This document shows, piece after piece, positions 34,875 to 48,263 of a stretch of 64,000 nucleotides of DNA. Source of the stretch: Chimonanthus salicifolius (taxonomy: Eukaryota; Streptophyta; Magnoliopsida; Laurales; Calycanthaceae); the NCBI GenBank assembly GCA_013350335.1, contig CM023539.1, positions 32,784,631 through 32,848,630 on the forward strand, in the 5' to 3' direction. Each line of letters begins with the position of its first letter. The stretch's first letter is position 1. Under the pieces are notes generated by a model. The model was not told the DNA's origin. It made no database searches and was given only the letters and a program-made list of their open reading frames with translations. The position numbers were made by a program, and so were the translations under genes.

Positions 34875-37411
34875 TGTTGATGTTTAAATTTTAAATTTAT
34901 AAATCTCGCAAGCGCACAAACCATTTAGAGAATAGAGTTATAAATGCGAGGTCGATCCCACAGAGAACCGCAAAATATATGCAAACACAAATATATGATT
35001 TTGAAATTTTATGTTTTTAGAGAATATAGATCTTAAACTAGTCTAATCCCACAAATCAATTCTATTCTCATAAATATATTTCTAAGTTAACAAAACTTTA
35101 GTTTTAATAAATAGATCCAAAAATTAAAACATTAATTAAATCCAATTACGATAATGGTTTAATATAGAATTTATAAATAATCTCTCACCCAAATTTAAGA
35201 AAACAAAATTAAAATTCCATTAGATTAAATCTCGAACTAGTTAACATATCTCGAGAGGGGTTTAAATACATGAAATAAAATACATGAACAATTAAAATAC
35301 ATAACAAATGAATTAAAGAATTGAAAAGAGTTGAACAATAAAAATACAACATACAAACAAAAATAAATTGCATAACAAAATAAAGTTAACATTGAAAATA
35401 AATTGACAATAAAAGTAAAAGACAGAATGTAAAAATGCATAATTGAAAGGGTGGTTATTAGAATAGACCGCTCATCGCCCAAAATGTGTAAACAAATATA
35501 AAATCTAGATCTGAAATTCGCGTAAAATTTCATCTTTCAATTGATGTTGTTTCATCAAAATCAAAATTCATAAACTTTAATTTAAATAATCAAACCTTAG
35601 TAACTTAGATTCAACACTAACAACCTAAGTTCTAACTATTTCTTGTCCAATTATATAAACAAAGATTATAAACTTAAAATTAAATCAAACTAATCATAAA
35701 ATGAATTTGAAAAATTGGATGTTTCAGGATTATGAAGGAATATCTTTTATTTATTTAATGAAAGAATTAAATACAGGAAATTGGAAATTAAAGACAAAAT
35801 AAAAATGAAAATATACAACTCTCAGTTATAAAATTCGAATGGTGCTCCTATCATCTTGTCTTTTTCTCCAACCTTTGGTCTTCTCGAGCTCTAGGTCAAA
35901 TTCGAGTTTGGCTATGGGTTAATGGGGTATTTATAGGACTTGAAAGTGAATGGATGTTAAGATTAAATCTTGGTTTAAGTTGGTGAATGGAGGGCTAAGA
36001 TTGGATCTAATTTAAGTTGAATGAATGGGATTTAAAAACTAAAGCTAGGGCTACAAGGAGGCATTGGCTTGGGATCTAAGCAAAGGTGGAGAGATTTTTG
36101 GGTGGTGGCCGATTTTTACATATGGGATTTAAGGTTTATGAATGCAATGCATGATTATGTATGGTTGGGATTGAAAAGTAGAATGCATGGATGGATGAGA
36201 TGGAGTTGTGAAATTCGCATGAGGTGGAGAGGGATAGTGCAAAATCATGTATGGATTGGTGATTAAGGTGGGAGAGATATTATGGAATGAACCTAGATGA
36301 GATGTTGGAATAATGCATGGAGAATATTTAATTGCAAAACTGTGTGTATGTATAGGAGGTCGCAAAATTCGGATTGGGATTAGATGGAAATCGTGTGTGC
36401 TTATTTTAATTGGCTTGGGAGGCAAGATAGGATCTAGATGAGGTGGATGGATTGGAGAGGAATTCCAGTAATGGCTTATGCGCATGAAAGCTTCTAGATT
36501 GTTGGTGTATTCGTGTGATGCATGGAGATTTGCGCATGATGTCCTAAATCCTAGGGATGCACTAGATCTAGGGTTTAATGAGTGATTGGAATGAATGGAT
36601 ATGATTAAATGGACCTAAATCTAATGGCGTAACTAATGGATGAATGATCTAAATTCATGAATAATGAGATGATTTATGGATGCTCATGATTCTAAGGTTA
36701 ATCTACTTGATGGATGAATTGGATGATCTAGATCGAATGGATTTGATAGGTGGCTCTAGGGTTTTCCTAAACTAATGGCTATGAAGTGAATGGTGTGGAT
36801 GGGATGCATGAGATGAAGGGTTGAGATTAAGATGCATGGAGAGGGGATCAGATTTTGGATCTATGAATGGTATATGATTATGGATTAGGGTTAGCAAAAT
36901 TCGAATATGAGCATAGAGTAATTGGACCTTGGACTTCAACTTCTTGGACTCTAGGCTTAGTGGATTGGACTTTACATTGGCCTGGCATACATTGGAGGAT
37001 GCGCATGGAGTGCTTGACCTGGCCCTGTGCTCTGACATTTGGAACATAGCTTGGCCCATTTGCAGTGGATCTCTGGCCCATGGACTTGAAATTTAAACTC
37101 TTGTTTTCTTGTGGCGATTGAATTGCAGATTTTCTTATCTTAGAATTAAATAATTAACCAAACACTTAAAATCTAAAATATTGAATTAATCTAGACTCTC
37201 ATAAACGGATGCAGATTAATCAATTTACATTGAAAATCATACAAGTGGTATGAATTAATTATTAAATTCCAAATCTTCCCAAGTTAAGATCACTTCTTGC
37301 AATTATCCACTGATTTATTACTGTTTCATGTATTTACCAAATCTTAACTACAAAACTAAAAAATTGCAAAATAAAGGCTAACTAATCCAAAATTAAAGGG
37401 CAAAAATGTCA
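34875..37411 (-). mobile_element. Dispersed repeat copy B (inverted copy of A), 2.5 kb
   Basis: Read on the minus strand it begins TGACATTTTTGCCC and ends ATCAACA. It shares with copy A the blocks containing TTAATTAATCTAGA-like sequence, a region full of GGGCCA words, and GTGGGATCGACCTCGCAT. Open frames of up to 118 aa inside have no recognisable domain. A and B are about 3-12 kb apart in opposite orientation. Confidence 0.7.
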
Positions 37412-37599
37412 TTTTTCTGGACACAACATGGGCCCACCTATGTTGATGGTCATGGGTCCGTTGGCAATATCTAAACTTGAACTTGTGGTCCATACAAAAA
37501 TCACATATAGATATATGAAGGTACTAGTTTTAAAGACATATAAACTTAGGGGTTATAAAGTGATAGAAATTGAAAGTTCTCGATGTGCTAGAACACGGT

Positions 37600-39424
37600 T
37601 CAAGATTGACCCTAGAGGTGGGTGAATCGGTAAATCCCCTAATTATTGGTCCTTTAAAAATTTCATTGATTCATTATTAAATTTGTAGTAGATAAATCAA
37701 ATTAATCAAGATGTGTTGTGTGGGTTCAAATAATAATCCAAGCAAAAAGCTCTAACACCACAACAACATATTTATAGTGGTTCGGAGTAAACCCTCCTAC
37801 ATCTACTGATGAACTCACCCAACCTTGGGTTATCCCAATTCACTATGTGGGGAATTATACCATCACAAATAGTGTATGAATTCCACCAAACTCGATTGAT
37901 TATGAATTTCACCGAATCCCCTAAGTTTTTTAAAGCTTCGACCAAACCCCGGTCTACGTTCTTATCCCTCTACTTTTTTTAGTGGTTCAAGCACCATGCT
38001 TTAATCCACTTCACAAGATGATTTAGAAAATTAAAGTCAAACTAGAAGCACTTGCCTTGTTGAGCTCTCTTGATGTAGATGTGTGCTTCTTAATAAACTC
38101 CCAATGTGATGTCATTCGATGGTGAAGATGCTCCGAGTATGTGCAACTACAATCTATGGGAGGTTGCTAGGATATGAATTTGCAAGTTGATCCTAGGCTT
38201 GTTTATTTCTCTCTCTCTCTCTCTGAATCTCAATCTATGAAGATTGGATTTCAAATGGTTCACCTAAGTTTAGAGCATAGAGAGAGGAGTTGGAATGTCT
38301 GGGAATGCCTCTAAGATTTTCCAGTTCAAAGGTTCAAGGTGTCCATGGTCTCCAACCAAATACACCAAAGGATTGGAGTATATATAGGCAAACATAAAAA
38401 TCTTAACTATGGGTTATAGACGGGTCTATCTGCTAGACATGTCCCAACATAGACAGGTCTATGACACAGACAGGTCGGTACAAGAACTATAGACAGGTCT
38501 ATCTCATAGACATGTCGGTTCTGGCATAGTGCCATTGCAATTTGATCGTTTAACATTGAATGCACTTCCAACGGATATAAAACGGTCACTACCAATGGAT
38601 CGGTCATCTCGATGGTCGATCGCCCTTATGTTCGACATGTTGATCTTTTCGATGGGTCGGTCCAGATTATTAGAGAGCACCATAAAAATACAAAGCCTGC
38701 TCATCCATAACCTTGAAAATATTGATTAACGTGTTTTTCCATCAATGGGTCGGTCCTGGTACTCTCGATGGGTCGTTATATCAATGTGTCGGTTCTGAGA
38801 GTATCCTAAAGTCCTAAATCCATAACTCATACTTGACCCAGATCGACATGTCGAGTTCTCCGACAAGTAGAATCCGATTATCAGAGAGCAGACTGAATTT
38901 CCAGTCTATTCTTTCCAGAGACTGCATAATTCCAGTCGACATATCGAAGACCTCGATGGGCGGTCCTGTGTTCACCGAGGGGTCGACACAATACGCTCGA
39001 GCCTTGAATGACAATCCTTCCAGTCCAGAACCATTGTCAATACAGTCGACGTGTAGATAACCTCGATGGGCCTATCTTGTCTTCACTGATGGGTCGGTGG
39101 ACTCGACGGGTCGACCTAACAGATTACCAGATTTTCAATGTTTATCTCATCTAGTTCTGTGGCTGTCCAGGAACTACTTAGACTTAGATTAACTTTTACC
39201 AATATGATCCCTAAGTCTACGCAAGGTCCACTAAGGGTGTGGGTTCCACCTAAGGTCATCTATGGCCAGTTTTACCTATGTGATTGCGATACATCGATGA
39301 ACTTGGAAACTTGGACTTTGATCTTCAATCTTCTGATCACTTTGAGTCTTCAAATCTTCTGGCAAGTGCTTCTCCCAAGTCATGGAATTGACAAATTAGG
39401 GACTCGACAAGCCGGGGCACTAAT
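37600..39424 (+). repeat. Unclassified dispersed repeat, copy 1
   Basis: Starts near CTAGAGGTGGGTGAATCGG. It contains TTATAGTGGTTCGG with CACCCAACCTTGGG-like sequence (37770-37850), a (CT)n run near 38206-38226, then many GACGGGTC and GATGGGTCGGTCC words (38400-39115). It ends GACAAGCCGGGGCACTAA near 39423. The beginning and end blocks recur at 43330-44685. No coding, terminal inverted repeats or target duplication were seen. Confidence 0.6.
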
Positions 39425-40145
39425 AGAAGTTTTTATGGCTTAGAAAACATGGCTTGAGCAATCCTATTAAAGTTTGTGAGCCACAAGATTAAGGTTAAAC
39501 CATTCCATTGGAGAAATGCATCCATCATCATCAACATAGGTAGGTTCCACATAAAGAGCATACGCAAGCTCACGAAGAACACGACTTGATTGATCTAATC
39601 AAGGCTGGTTTGAAAGGCCCTGGCTCGTCTTGAATGGATAAGAGAATCTTTTTAAGCCCCTCTAAATGTTTACATTTATCAAATGGTAGAAATTCATTGA
39701 TTTAGATCAATGGACTTTAAAAGTCAAATTGGTGTCAAATTGAGTATGATTGCAACTCATAGAGGTTAGGTGGGTGTGGGGAGAATTGGATCCATTAGAA
39801 CCACTATGGGTTTCACAAGCCAATGTTTGATTGAAAGTCTAATGAGAACTGTTCTTAAGGGAGTTGTGGATGACCAGATACTGTCAGCAATACTAAACTG
39901 ATGCCTATAACCACCATTGATTTGAATTTAAATTTTTATTATCTCAATCAATTATAGATACAACTAACCCGACCCAAAATCCATTAGAAGTTGTTTTCGA
40001 ATAAGTTTACACATATAACAACCTGTTGGTCTAGATTTCAGCTAAATTTTTAAGCCCATTGTATAAATAAAAAGACTCAATTTTCCAAGAAGCATGTGAA
40101 AGTCCGTCAGGCTATTGAACGTGTTTATTTATATATATATATATA

Positions 40146-40180
<35 letters not shown>

Positions 40181-41310
40181 TAACTCATTCTTCTTTTTAA
40201 CTGTAAAATTTTAAAGAATAAGAAAATTAAAAAAATATTTCTCTTATCTAATTAAATTAGATTTTATAGACATCATTCATAAATTAAAGTCTTATAAACT
40301 TACTTGTGATATAGGATCAAACTCGAGCTTCGAGATGTTTGCTCCTACTCGTTTACAGGAGATAAGATAGAGGGTTCTACGCTGCGCAGAGAAACATATC
40401 TTCAAGTGTGAAACGTGATAGTGGCTACCATAACAACGCTCTTGTTCTCTTCTCTTTCATTTCTACATTGGCAACTTATCTATCCCATGGATTCATAGTT
40501 GTCACTTTTCCTTATCCCAAATCCCAACAACATTAAAAAAATTCAAAAATCGATTACCAAGCTAGTTTTGATCCACATTTGTTGTTTTTCACCATCTTTG
40601 ATGTTTTCTCTTCTCTGTGCACCTTTTTTCTATTCATCTGCTCTTTTCACCTCATTCATGCCTCCTCCCTAATTTCTTCAACTCCTACGCAAATTCCAAT
40701 AGGTTATTTATGCCCAAGATTCTAAGATTTCATTTTTTTTCTTGTTTTTTTTTTTTCTTTTCTGATGGAGAAGGTCTAATTGCATCTAAGAACTTAGATC
40801 CAGAGGAAACCATTGAAGAGACATCAACAAGGATGGTCGTGGGAAAAATAGTGCCAAATTTAGAAGCAACCATGCATGAAGAAAGACTAGTGGAAATCCT
40901 AGATCCATCAGAATATCACATTGAGAACATTAAAAATTTATTCAAACACCATATGTAGACCCTGTAAGGGCGGAACATGTACAAAAAGAATGTAATAGTC
41001 AAATTATATTGACTAACATCTTGTTCGGCAGAAACCCGTAGCATTCTACAAAGAAGGGTCGTGATTTTAGGAGTGGTTATTACTCTGATAAACCGTCTCT
41101 ACCACATACATCGAAGCAGCAAAGAAGATGGTGGCCAAGAGTAAGACATCATATCTCCATCATAAACCAATTAAACTCAAGAGCGAGTTTCTCCCAACAA
41201 TGAGGGAATGATGAGGCTATCAGAAGCTTCAATGGATCTATTGAAAATCATAAACAATGGTGGAGCCAATCTGAATTTATTTGTTGGATTTTGCTTCAAT
41301 TGCACCAAAG
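39425..41310. other. Intergenic; (AT)n microsatellite; doubtful small ORF
   Basis: An AT dinucleotide run spans about 40130-40180. The plus-strand frame 40617-40958 (113 aa) has a hydrophobic, Phe-rich start and an acidic C-terminal half (NLDPEETIEETSTRM) that looks more protein-like than its neighbours, but it matches no family known to me and the N-terminal half is low-complexity. I do not call it a gene. Confidence 0.4.
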
Positions 41311-41315
41311 GATCG

Positions 41316-41513
41316 TGTAACGACCCGTCCCGTTAGCATAATATTGTCTGCTCTAGGCCTCACACATAGCCCGTACAACTTTCAATTGGCGAGCCAACCC
41401 ACTGTTGCTCCCAAAAGGCCTCATACAAGGGACAGGGACTTCTCTCATATAAACTCCCACCCCACCCACCTCACAATCGATGTGGGACTTTGAGGTGGGT
41501 GGTGGGTGTTACA
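41316..41513 (+). mobile_element. Solo LTR of a TRIM-like element, 198 bp
   Basis: Begins TGTAACGACCCGTCCCG and ends GGTGGGTGTTACA. Flanks GATCG (41311-41315) and AATCG (41514-41518) match at 4 of 5 positions. A short LTR with no internal region indicates a recombined TRIM or a similar short-LTR element. Confidence 0.8.
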
Positions 41514-41518
41514 AATCG

Positions 41519-43330
41519 TATCCAATTTCACATCAATCAGAAGCCGAATGAGAGAGTTATCAACCAAACAACATTGCATGGTGATTTGGACTTCCAAATG
41601 GCACTAATTGGGACCCATCGCTTGTAATGCAACCATGTGGATGATGGCATGGCAAGAATCTCAACAAAAAAGCAATTGCTTGGGCGCATGAAGCAAAGGA
41701 GAGGAAAGTTTTCATTTTGAAACTCCAATTTAGTAAGGAAATTATTGGTAGGAAACGTGGTTTGACTTTGCAGATAGATTTTAGGTACCAAACGATATCA
41801 TATTTTCATAAATTGGATCCCTTATATTCAATTAACTCTCCAACAAACTCAAATTTACGCAATTCTGATATTTGCAGACGAAGTTATGACCATTTTTGTA
41901 ATCAGGTATCAGTGAATGACGGTAACTTGTAGTTTTTTTATAAATCTTTTTATTTTTTCAATCATGAACCTCTATAAATTAGAGGCATGGACGACCATTG
42001 TTGTACACACAAGTTTGAAGTTCAATTAAATTGAAAGCTTAGAGCTTTGGTTTCTTTACTTTGTGGTGAGTTCTTCTTTTTTTTTTTCATTTGAATTTAA
42101 TTTTGAGTTTATGTTTAATTGAGTTTCAATTTATGCAAGTGCTCAATTGATTGCATAATTAGAATTGAATTTGATAATTCAATTTTGGCTCAATCGAAAT
42201 TCACCTTTTGGAAGAATTCTACACGGTGTCTCCTTGAGCGTTTGACCTTATTCCATTTTTCTAGTATGAAGTTGGGCTTTTTGTTTATCCTCCTTGAAAC
42301 CCCATTTACCGTCAATCTGTGTGAGTGATCTGATTCTCAAATTGTGCATTCTAATCAGTCTGGGCAACCTCATTTGGATTAGATTGGAAACCATCGTTGT
42401 CCTTATCTTGCTATTGCATTTAGTGTATCCTTCTACCATTTATTAGGCTCTATGGAGCCTGATCATCAGAGATGTATTAGCGGATCCAGTTGAGGGTCGA
42501 GCTCTAATGACAAAATGATGACCGATTGAGAGTAAGGTGTATGCCGAACATAATGCAAAAAATAAGGTTAGATGATCAACTGATGAAGGAAAATATCGAT
42601 TTTACAACCTCTCCAAGCCTTTAATTAAATTAAATGGCTAACTCAAGTTCAATTCAAACTACTAAGCACTTGAGAAACCCCAAATTGCGCAATCGCCCAG
42701 GATTTTGGAGAATTCCTCGTATCTCTCTTCCTTCCAACGCTAATTGAATTCCACCCCAACTTTTGGCAATTGGAAACTCAATTAGAAAATGGCGAACCTC
42801 GTCTAATTTCACACTTGAAAAAAAAAAAAGGCCCACAAATTCCACTAGGAAATCACCAACTTGTGAAACCCACAGTGAAACCAAGTTTCTAATGAAACTA
42901 GGTTCGAATTTTCTTGAATCAAATTTGAGAATGCAATCAAATAACACTATTCAGATAACAATGAATTTATATAAAATTTAAATGGATGTGTGCATGTATT
43001 AAAACTAATTCAACACAAAAAGGAAACTAGAACAAAGAAGACCACAAATTTACTAGACAAAAAAATATTTTTCTCTTCTTTACTTCAATTCTCAAACTCC
43101 AAAGTCGTGTGTACAAGTATGCAGACAAGACCTTTATTTATAGTTCCTTGGTGAGGAAAGAAAGAAAGAAAAACAAGTACAAGGGCGCGGGTGGGTTGTG
43201 CTAGTTATAGGGTTTCTTAATTACAAAAGACAACAATAGAGTTTTCAGTCACTTTTTGACAATTGTTTAGAAAAATGGGCATAAATTTGTCTACGAATAT
43301 CAAAAGCTAGACCAGTACCGGCCCGAGAGG
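41519..43330. other. Intergenic, nothing recognised
   Basis: AT-rich; no gene, repeat boundary or RNA gene identified. Frames of up to 97 aa have no domain features. Confidence 0.5.
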
Positions 43331-44685
43331 GAGAAAAGGAGGGAAGGGGGGGGGGGGGGGGGGGGGGGGGGGGTTCGGACCTTTTTCAAAATTTTATAAC
43401 CTTTTTTAAATGAATTAAACAAGTGTGAATTTATTAACAAAATTTTGTGCAACAGAATAATAAGAATCGAAAATAATCACACAACACATCAACAATGCAA
43501 ACCATACATGCACAACAATTTATAGTGGTTTGGTTAATCAACCTACATCCACTCTTGGAATCACCCAACCTTAGGCTATCCAAAACACTTTATGAAAGGG
43601 TAAACTACCCTATCAATACACACCTAATTTTGAAAGGTTCGACCACAGAAGTCTACTCCTTGACACCTATTTTTTATAGTGGTTCGATCACAAAGGTCTA
43701 CTCCACCTTACAATATAAAAGGAAATGAAAAATAACACTTTCCTTGGGCTCTCATAAATCATGAAGTGTGTTCTTCAATGTTGTCTCCACGCTCCGATAT
43801 TTAGTCTTCAATAAGCAACTGAAGGAGTGACTATGTCTAGAATAGGGCAAGTATTCAACAGTAAATCCCTAGAATATTAATTCTAAATCACATCAATGAA
43901 AGCTTAACACAACTTTGAGTATTCCATAGGCGTTTGTAGATGTGATTAGAGAGAATAAAAGAGGTTCAATGGTGTTTGACAATGGTTAAAACCTCTGCTC
44001 TGAGTCTAGGAGAGATTAGGATTTAGTCTCAATTAATTTTCTTCGCATTGATTAAGAAAACGAGCCTTGTATTTATAACTTTACTATACTAATTCTCAAG
44101 GGCTCGGGGAGCTTGTCTGGAGGGCTCGGGGCTATTCAAGGAAATACAACTAATATGCAATGGTTTAGTCTCGAGGGCTTGAGGAGCTAAGGCCTCGAGA
44201 GCTCAGACCTGAGAGCAGACCCTTTTCACAGTCAAAAACTCTTTTGCTCTCAGATATAATTTACGAGGGCTCGGGAGACTTTGAGACGATAGCTCGACAC
44301 CTTAAGCAGAGCTCGAGGGCTCGGGTCTGAAGCAGAGATATTTTACAATGAACATTTTCTTGGCTCTCAGATATCACTCTCAAGGGCTCGAGACTAACCC
44401 CATAGGGCTCGAGACTAAATGTCAGTAAACACTTATAGACTTGAATATTTTTGGTCCTCTAGCATTTAACATCAAGGTCTTCTGTCCCAGGGATGTTTGG
44501 ATTCAACCTAGAGTGCACTTTGGTGTATTTTACTGGTAGGTTGCCAAACACCTGACAAGTTGCCCGTTGTATGCTTTGATCATTGGATTAGACTTCATGC
44601 AACATCTCCATTCTTTCAAGGTAAAGTCCAACACGGTCACGGAATTGACAATATAGGGACTCAATCAAGCCGGGGCACTAACAAA
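43331..44685 (+). repeat. Unclassified dispersed repeat, copy 2, with poly-G tract
   Basis: Shares with 37600-39424 the block around TTATAGTGGTTTGG and CACCCAACCTTAGGCTATCC (43515-43590) and the terminal block ending AAGCCGGGGCACTAA (44682). The middle differs: here it holds repeated GAGGGCTCGGG words (44095-44420). A run of about 28 G lies at 43346-43373. Confidence 0.6.
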
Positions 44686-45585
44686 AATTACAAAAACTTG
44701 TTCTTTTTTGGAAATGTTATTGAATAAGATTTCCAACGAAATCAATTTTATGAAAATCCAATATTATTTTATACTTCAACTATGCCTTCAAAGTCAGACT
44801 ATATTTTCTACCATCCAATCACATTGTGCCATGCAAGATTGATGTGTTGTTCCAACCAATGAAACAAGCCACATCCCATGCACCACCTCACATGTTCCAA
44901 GCCAAATAGGAGCCTTTGTTGCACAAGTTGCAAGATAGAGAGATTTCACATGCCATTCACCCATACTTTTATGTTGGAGTAAGGATGAAGGCTAAGATGG
45001 TGCTTTGAAATTTTCTTAGTCTTCAAATACACAAACCAAATTGAAACCTTACTCTGTAAAGAATCAAAGTGGTTTCTTTTCCAAAGACAAGCACTTACAA
45101 ATCTAAGGAAGGCACCTAGTTTCCAATGAAAATAGTTTCTGATTTAAGTGAATTAATTTGAAAAAGGAAACAACAATTTAATTCAAGTGAACAAAGAAAC
45201 TAAGAACTCAATTGAGAAACTTAGTTGGAACTTAGTCCAAAATTGAGACTCCTCTCAACTCCAATTCAAAACTTTGAATACTCGACCACTACTTATAATG
45301 AAAATAGGGGTAACAACCCTAGGTAAAATTCCAATCCTATGGCGTGAACCAAGAGAAATCCAAGGAGTGTAGGCGTGCATGCAAACCCTACCCTAGTGCA
45401 TGCTACATCATCCTAACTAATGAGAAAAAAGATAAACAAATTATAACTAATGGGAAAATGCCACCTTATATCCAAGACTTCAAACAATACTACCTGTCCA
45501 TGCGTTGATACTTGCAATACACGTTGGAGAGGAGTTCTAGATGTCCATAAAGCTATAATGTAGGAATTTGAGTTGAAATGGGAGA
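44686..45585. other. Intergenic, segment related to 48290-48530
   Basis: The first 230 bp resemble the DNA just beyond solo LTR G (shared GTTATTGAATAAG and TATGYCTKCAAAGT patterns in the same order). No coding sequence seen. Confidence 0.45.
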
Positions 45586-45590
45586 GCTCC

Positions 45591-48258
45591 CGTAATGACC
45601 CAACACTTAATTAAAATTGATTTTGATCATTTTGGGCTTTGTGCACATGTGAACGGGTGTATGAGGGCTAGAAAGTGTGAATAGACTCCCCATTTAACTT
45701 AGAACTATCCCAAACTATAGATGGAAGACCCAGACATTAAACATATACAGACTCTCTTGACATATTACAATGTATTACAAGCCTTTGAAAAAAAAAAATG
45801 AATTACACCCAATACATGGACCCTTTTCAAGACTCGACTAGACACACACTCAATCTTTCAGCCTTTGACTTTCTCTTCTCTCCCCTTGTAGATATCCCTG
45901 CAACCCTAAATATTTTCCTGCAAAAACCAATATACATATATGGTGGGATTCTGAATACTCCCCCTCAATATTAGTATTACTCTCCATTTTGTCAAAAATT
46001 TGACAAAAGGGTTCTATTTGAAGCCCCATAAAAACAGAAGATTTCACATAAGGCATATACCATTCGATAATATAGATGAAACATTCCATAATAACATTCC
46101 AATCACAAGCAAAGGTATGACTACGTAAGCAAAGTATCACTAGCCCATAGCAATTAAATCACATCATTTTAAATCCAACCTTTCAATTCAAAGATGGAAA
46201 AAAAAAAAAAACCATTCAACCACAAAAATTGTGAAACCATCCTAAAGAGTTTGAAAATTTATACAATCCGAAAAGAGTAAAGTTTCATGCTATCAAACTG
46301 AAACATAACCATATAGTTTTAAGTTTGTCAACCAAAACACATTCATAAAAAAGAATCCTTCCGTAATGCCCCGTCCCGCCACGAACGTGTTACCACTGAC
46401 GTAAACTCACTACTATTGCTCTATTGTTATCTCGAATTTTTTTTTTAAAGGGATACCTCACGCACGAAACAAACCAATCATCACCCACAAGATAACAAGA
46501 AGGCAATAATGAAAACATCTCAACTCATATTATAAATGCATTGTAAAATCTCAAGTTATTACATTCATCTCAAACAGTAATAACATAAACAAATACATAT
46601 CTTCTCTCCAAACAAAGCAAAATTATATTGATTATCTATTAGCTTGAGCTTGAACTCCCTAATCTTGGTCCACGGGCCCCTCGAGTCTCACCGCCATCGA
46701 AATACCTGAAAGGCAAATGATGAGATCAACATGCCCAATGAGAGAAACATATCTAGTGCAATCATTATCACATTGCATACAAATGTATGGGCATATTAAA
46801 GAGAGAATGTTTATATGCATGACACCCGACGTGTACTCCACACTCAGTACACGGATCAAGTCTGCCATATCCCAACACACCCTTCGACCACCCTCACCAT
46901 AGGGTGACAAGGTCTTATTCCCACACAATCCACATCGGCACCTACCTGTGGAGATCTCAAACCAAGACTACGATTCAGGCTCGCACGTGTTGTCTCCCTA
47001 CCAAACATGAGCGGCTCGAGAGCTCTCATTCATATGACTCCTAGGAGGTCCAAGTTGTCCCATCATGGTGTCATCAGTGCCTCCTCACACTATCAGATCG
47101 CCAGTGCCTCTTCTCACTATCAGTACCTCCTCGTACTATTAGTGCCTACTCGCATTATTATCACTAGTGCATACCACACTAACAAATCACTAGTGTCTCC
47201 TCGCACTATCACAAATCCTAGTGCCTACTTGCACTATCGCATCACGCACATAGTAAGTCGTGCTGGGTATGCACAGTAAGTCATACCAGACAAGCAAAGT
47301 AAGTCGTACTGGACATGCACAGTAAGCCGTGTCAAATACGCAGAGTAAGACACATTTCCCGTGGTATTTTGGGAGTACATTTTGGGTATGCATAGTAATC
47401 CGTATTGGACATGCAAAGTAAGCCTTGTCGAACAAGCATAGTAAGTTGTGTCGAACGTGCATTGTAAGTTGTATCATTTGATGAAAGGGGTGGTTTGATT
47501 GGATGGGATGAGGCTTGGGAGTAACATGACGGATGAGGCACTATAGACTAAGCATTTTATGTGATATTGTTGAGGACGCATTTAAGCATGGAAGACATTG
47601 TTTAGTGCATTTGTGAAATTCAAGACATGTAATAGTGTGTGTGTGTTTTTTCTATGTTATTCTGCATGCTTACTTGTGTACTAAACCCTCGTAGTTTCAG
47701 GAAATCTCTTGAAGACGGGGTCCGAGGGACCCCAAAGGCGAGGCTAAGGACCATATGAAGAAGACATCAAATGCATGTTTTGTGTTTTGAAGTACTAAAG
47801 TTGAATCCATGTATTATGTGACTTTTGTATGGCTATGTGATATGGATTACTGTATTTATGTATAAATGACCCCTTCAGAATTTAGAAAGACGTGGGAAAA
47901 CTTTTGAGAATATAAATGAACTTTCATTGGGACTGTTTTAGCCTTTTAGTTGTGGAATTAATGTAAAATCTTGAAAGTGAAATTGTAGTGAGAGTGAGTA
48001 GAGAATGTGATGTGGATGGAATGATGAATGATTGATATTAAGACTGATTAGACAGGTGGGATAAATTGTCAAATTTCCCACTTTTAGGGGAAACTCTGCT
48101 GAAATTCCACTAGAGATCCCGAAGACGAAGAGGCTTAGAAATCCCTAAAAACCTTGCCTCTCGGACTCTTCCTACGTGTGAGTGGTCGCATGTGTGGGAA
48201 AAGCTTAAAAAATAAAATAAAATGTTTTGGTCACGTGTCCCAAGGTTGGGGCATGACA
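45591..48258 (+). mobile_element. Solo LTR G, about 2.7 kb, with an inverted related LTR fragment inside
   Basis: Begins CGTAATGACCCAACAC and ends GTTGGGGCATGACA. Flanks GCTCC (45586-45590) and ACTCC (48259-48263) match at 4 of 5. From about 46364 (CGTAATGCCCCGTCCCGCC) to about 47250 the sequence reads like the reverse complement of an LTR end of the D type (Met-tRNA/PBS absent; shared landmarks CATTGGGCATG and CAGGTATTTC on the minus strand). From about 47650 the landmarks (GGTCCGAGGGACCCC) are in plus orientation. This suggests a second LTR inserted head-to-head or an inversion. Confidence 0.65.
47072..47480 (+). repeat. Short tandem arrays: AGTGC-loop-GCACT units and a 23-bp repeat
   Basis: 47072-47245 holds seven units of 19-28 bp starting AGTGCCTCCTCGCACTATC or similar, each a miniature inverted repeat (AGTGC and GCACT around a 5-6 base loop). 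47252-47480 holds nine units starting AGTAAG (47252, 47275, 47298, 47321, 47344, then 47394, 47417, 47440, 47463), exactly 23 bp apart except for one 27-bp insertion. Confidence 0.93.
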
Positions 48259-48263
48259 ACTCC

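Noticed and set aside
47072..47480. CRISPR-like repeat-spacer layout
   Set aside because: This is plant nuclear DNA; the units are contiguous tandem repeats inside an LTR without unique spacers or cas genes.
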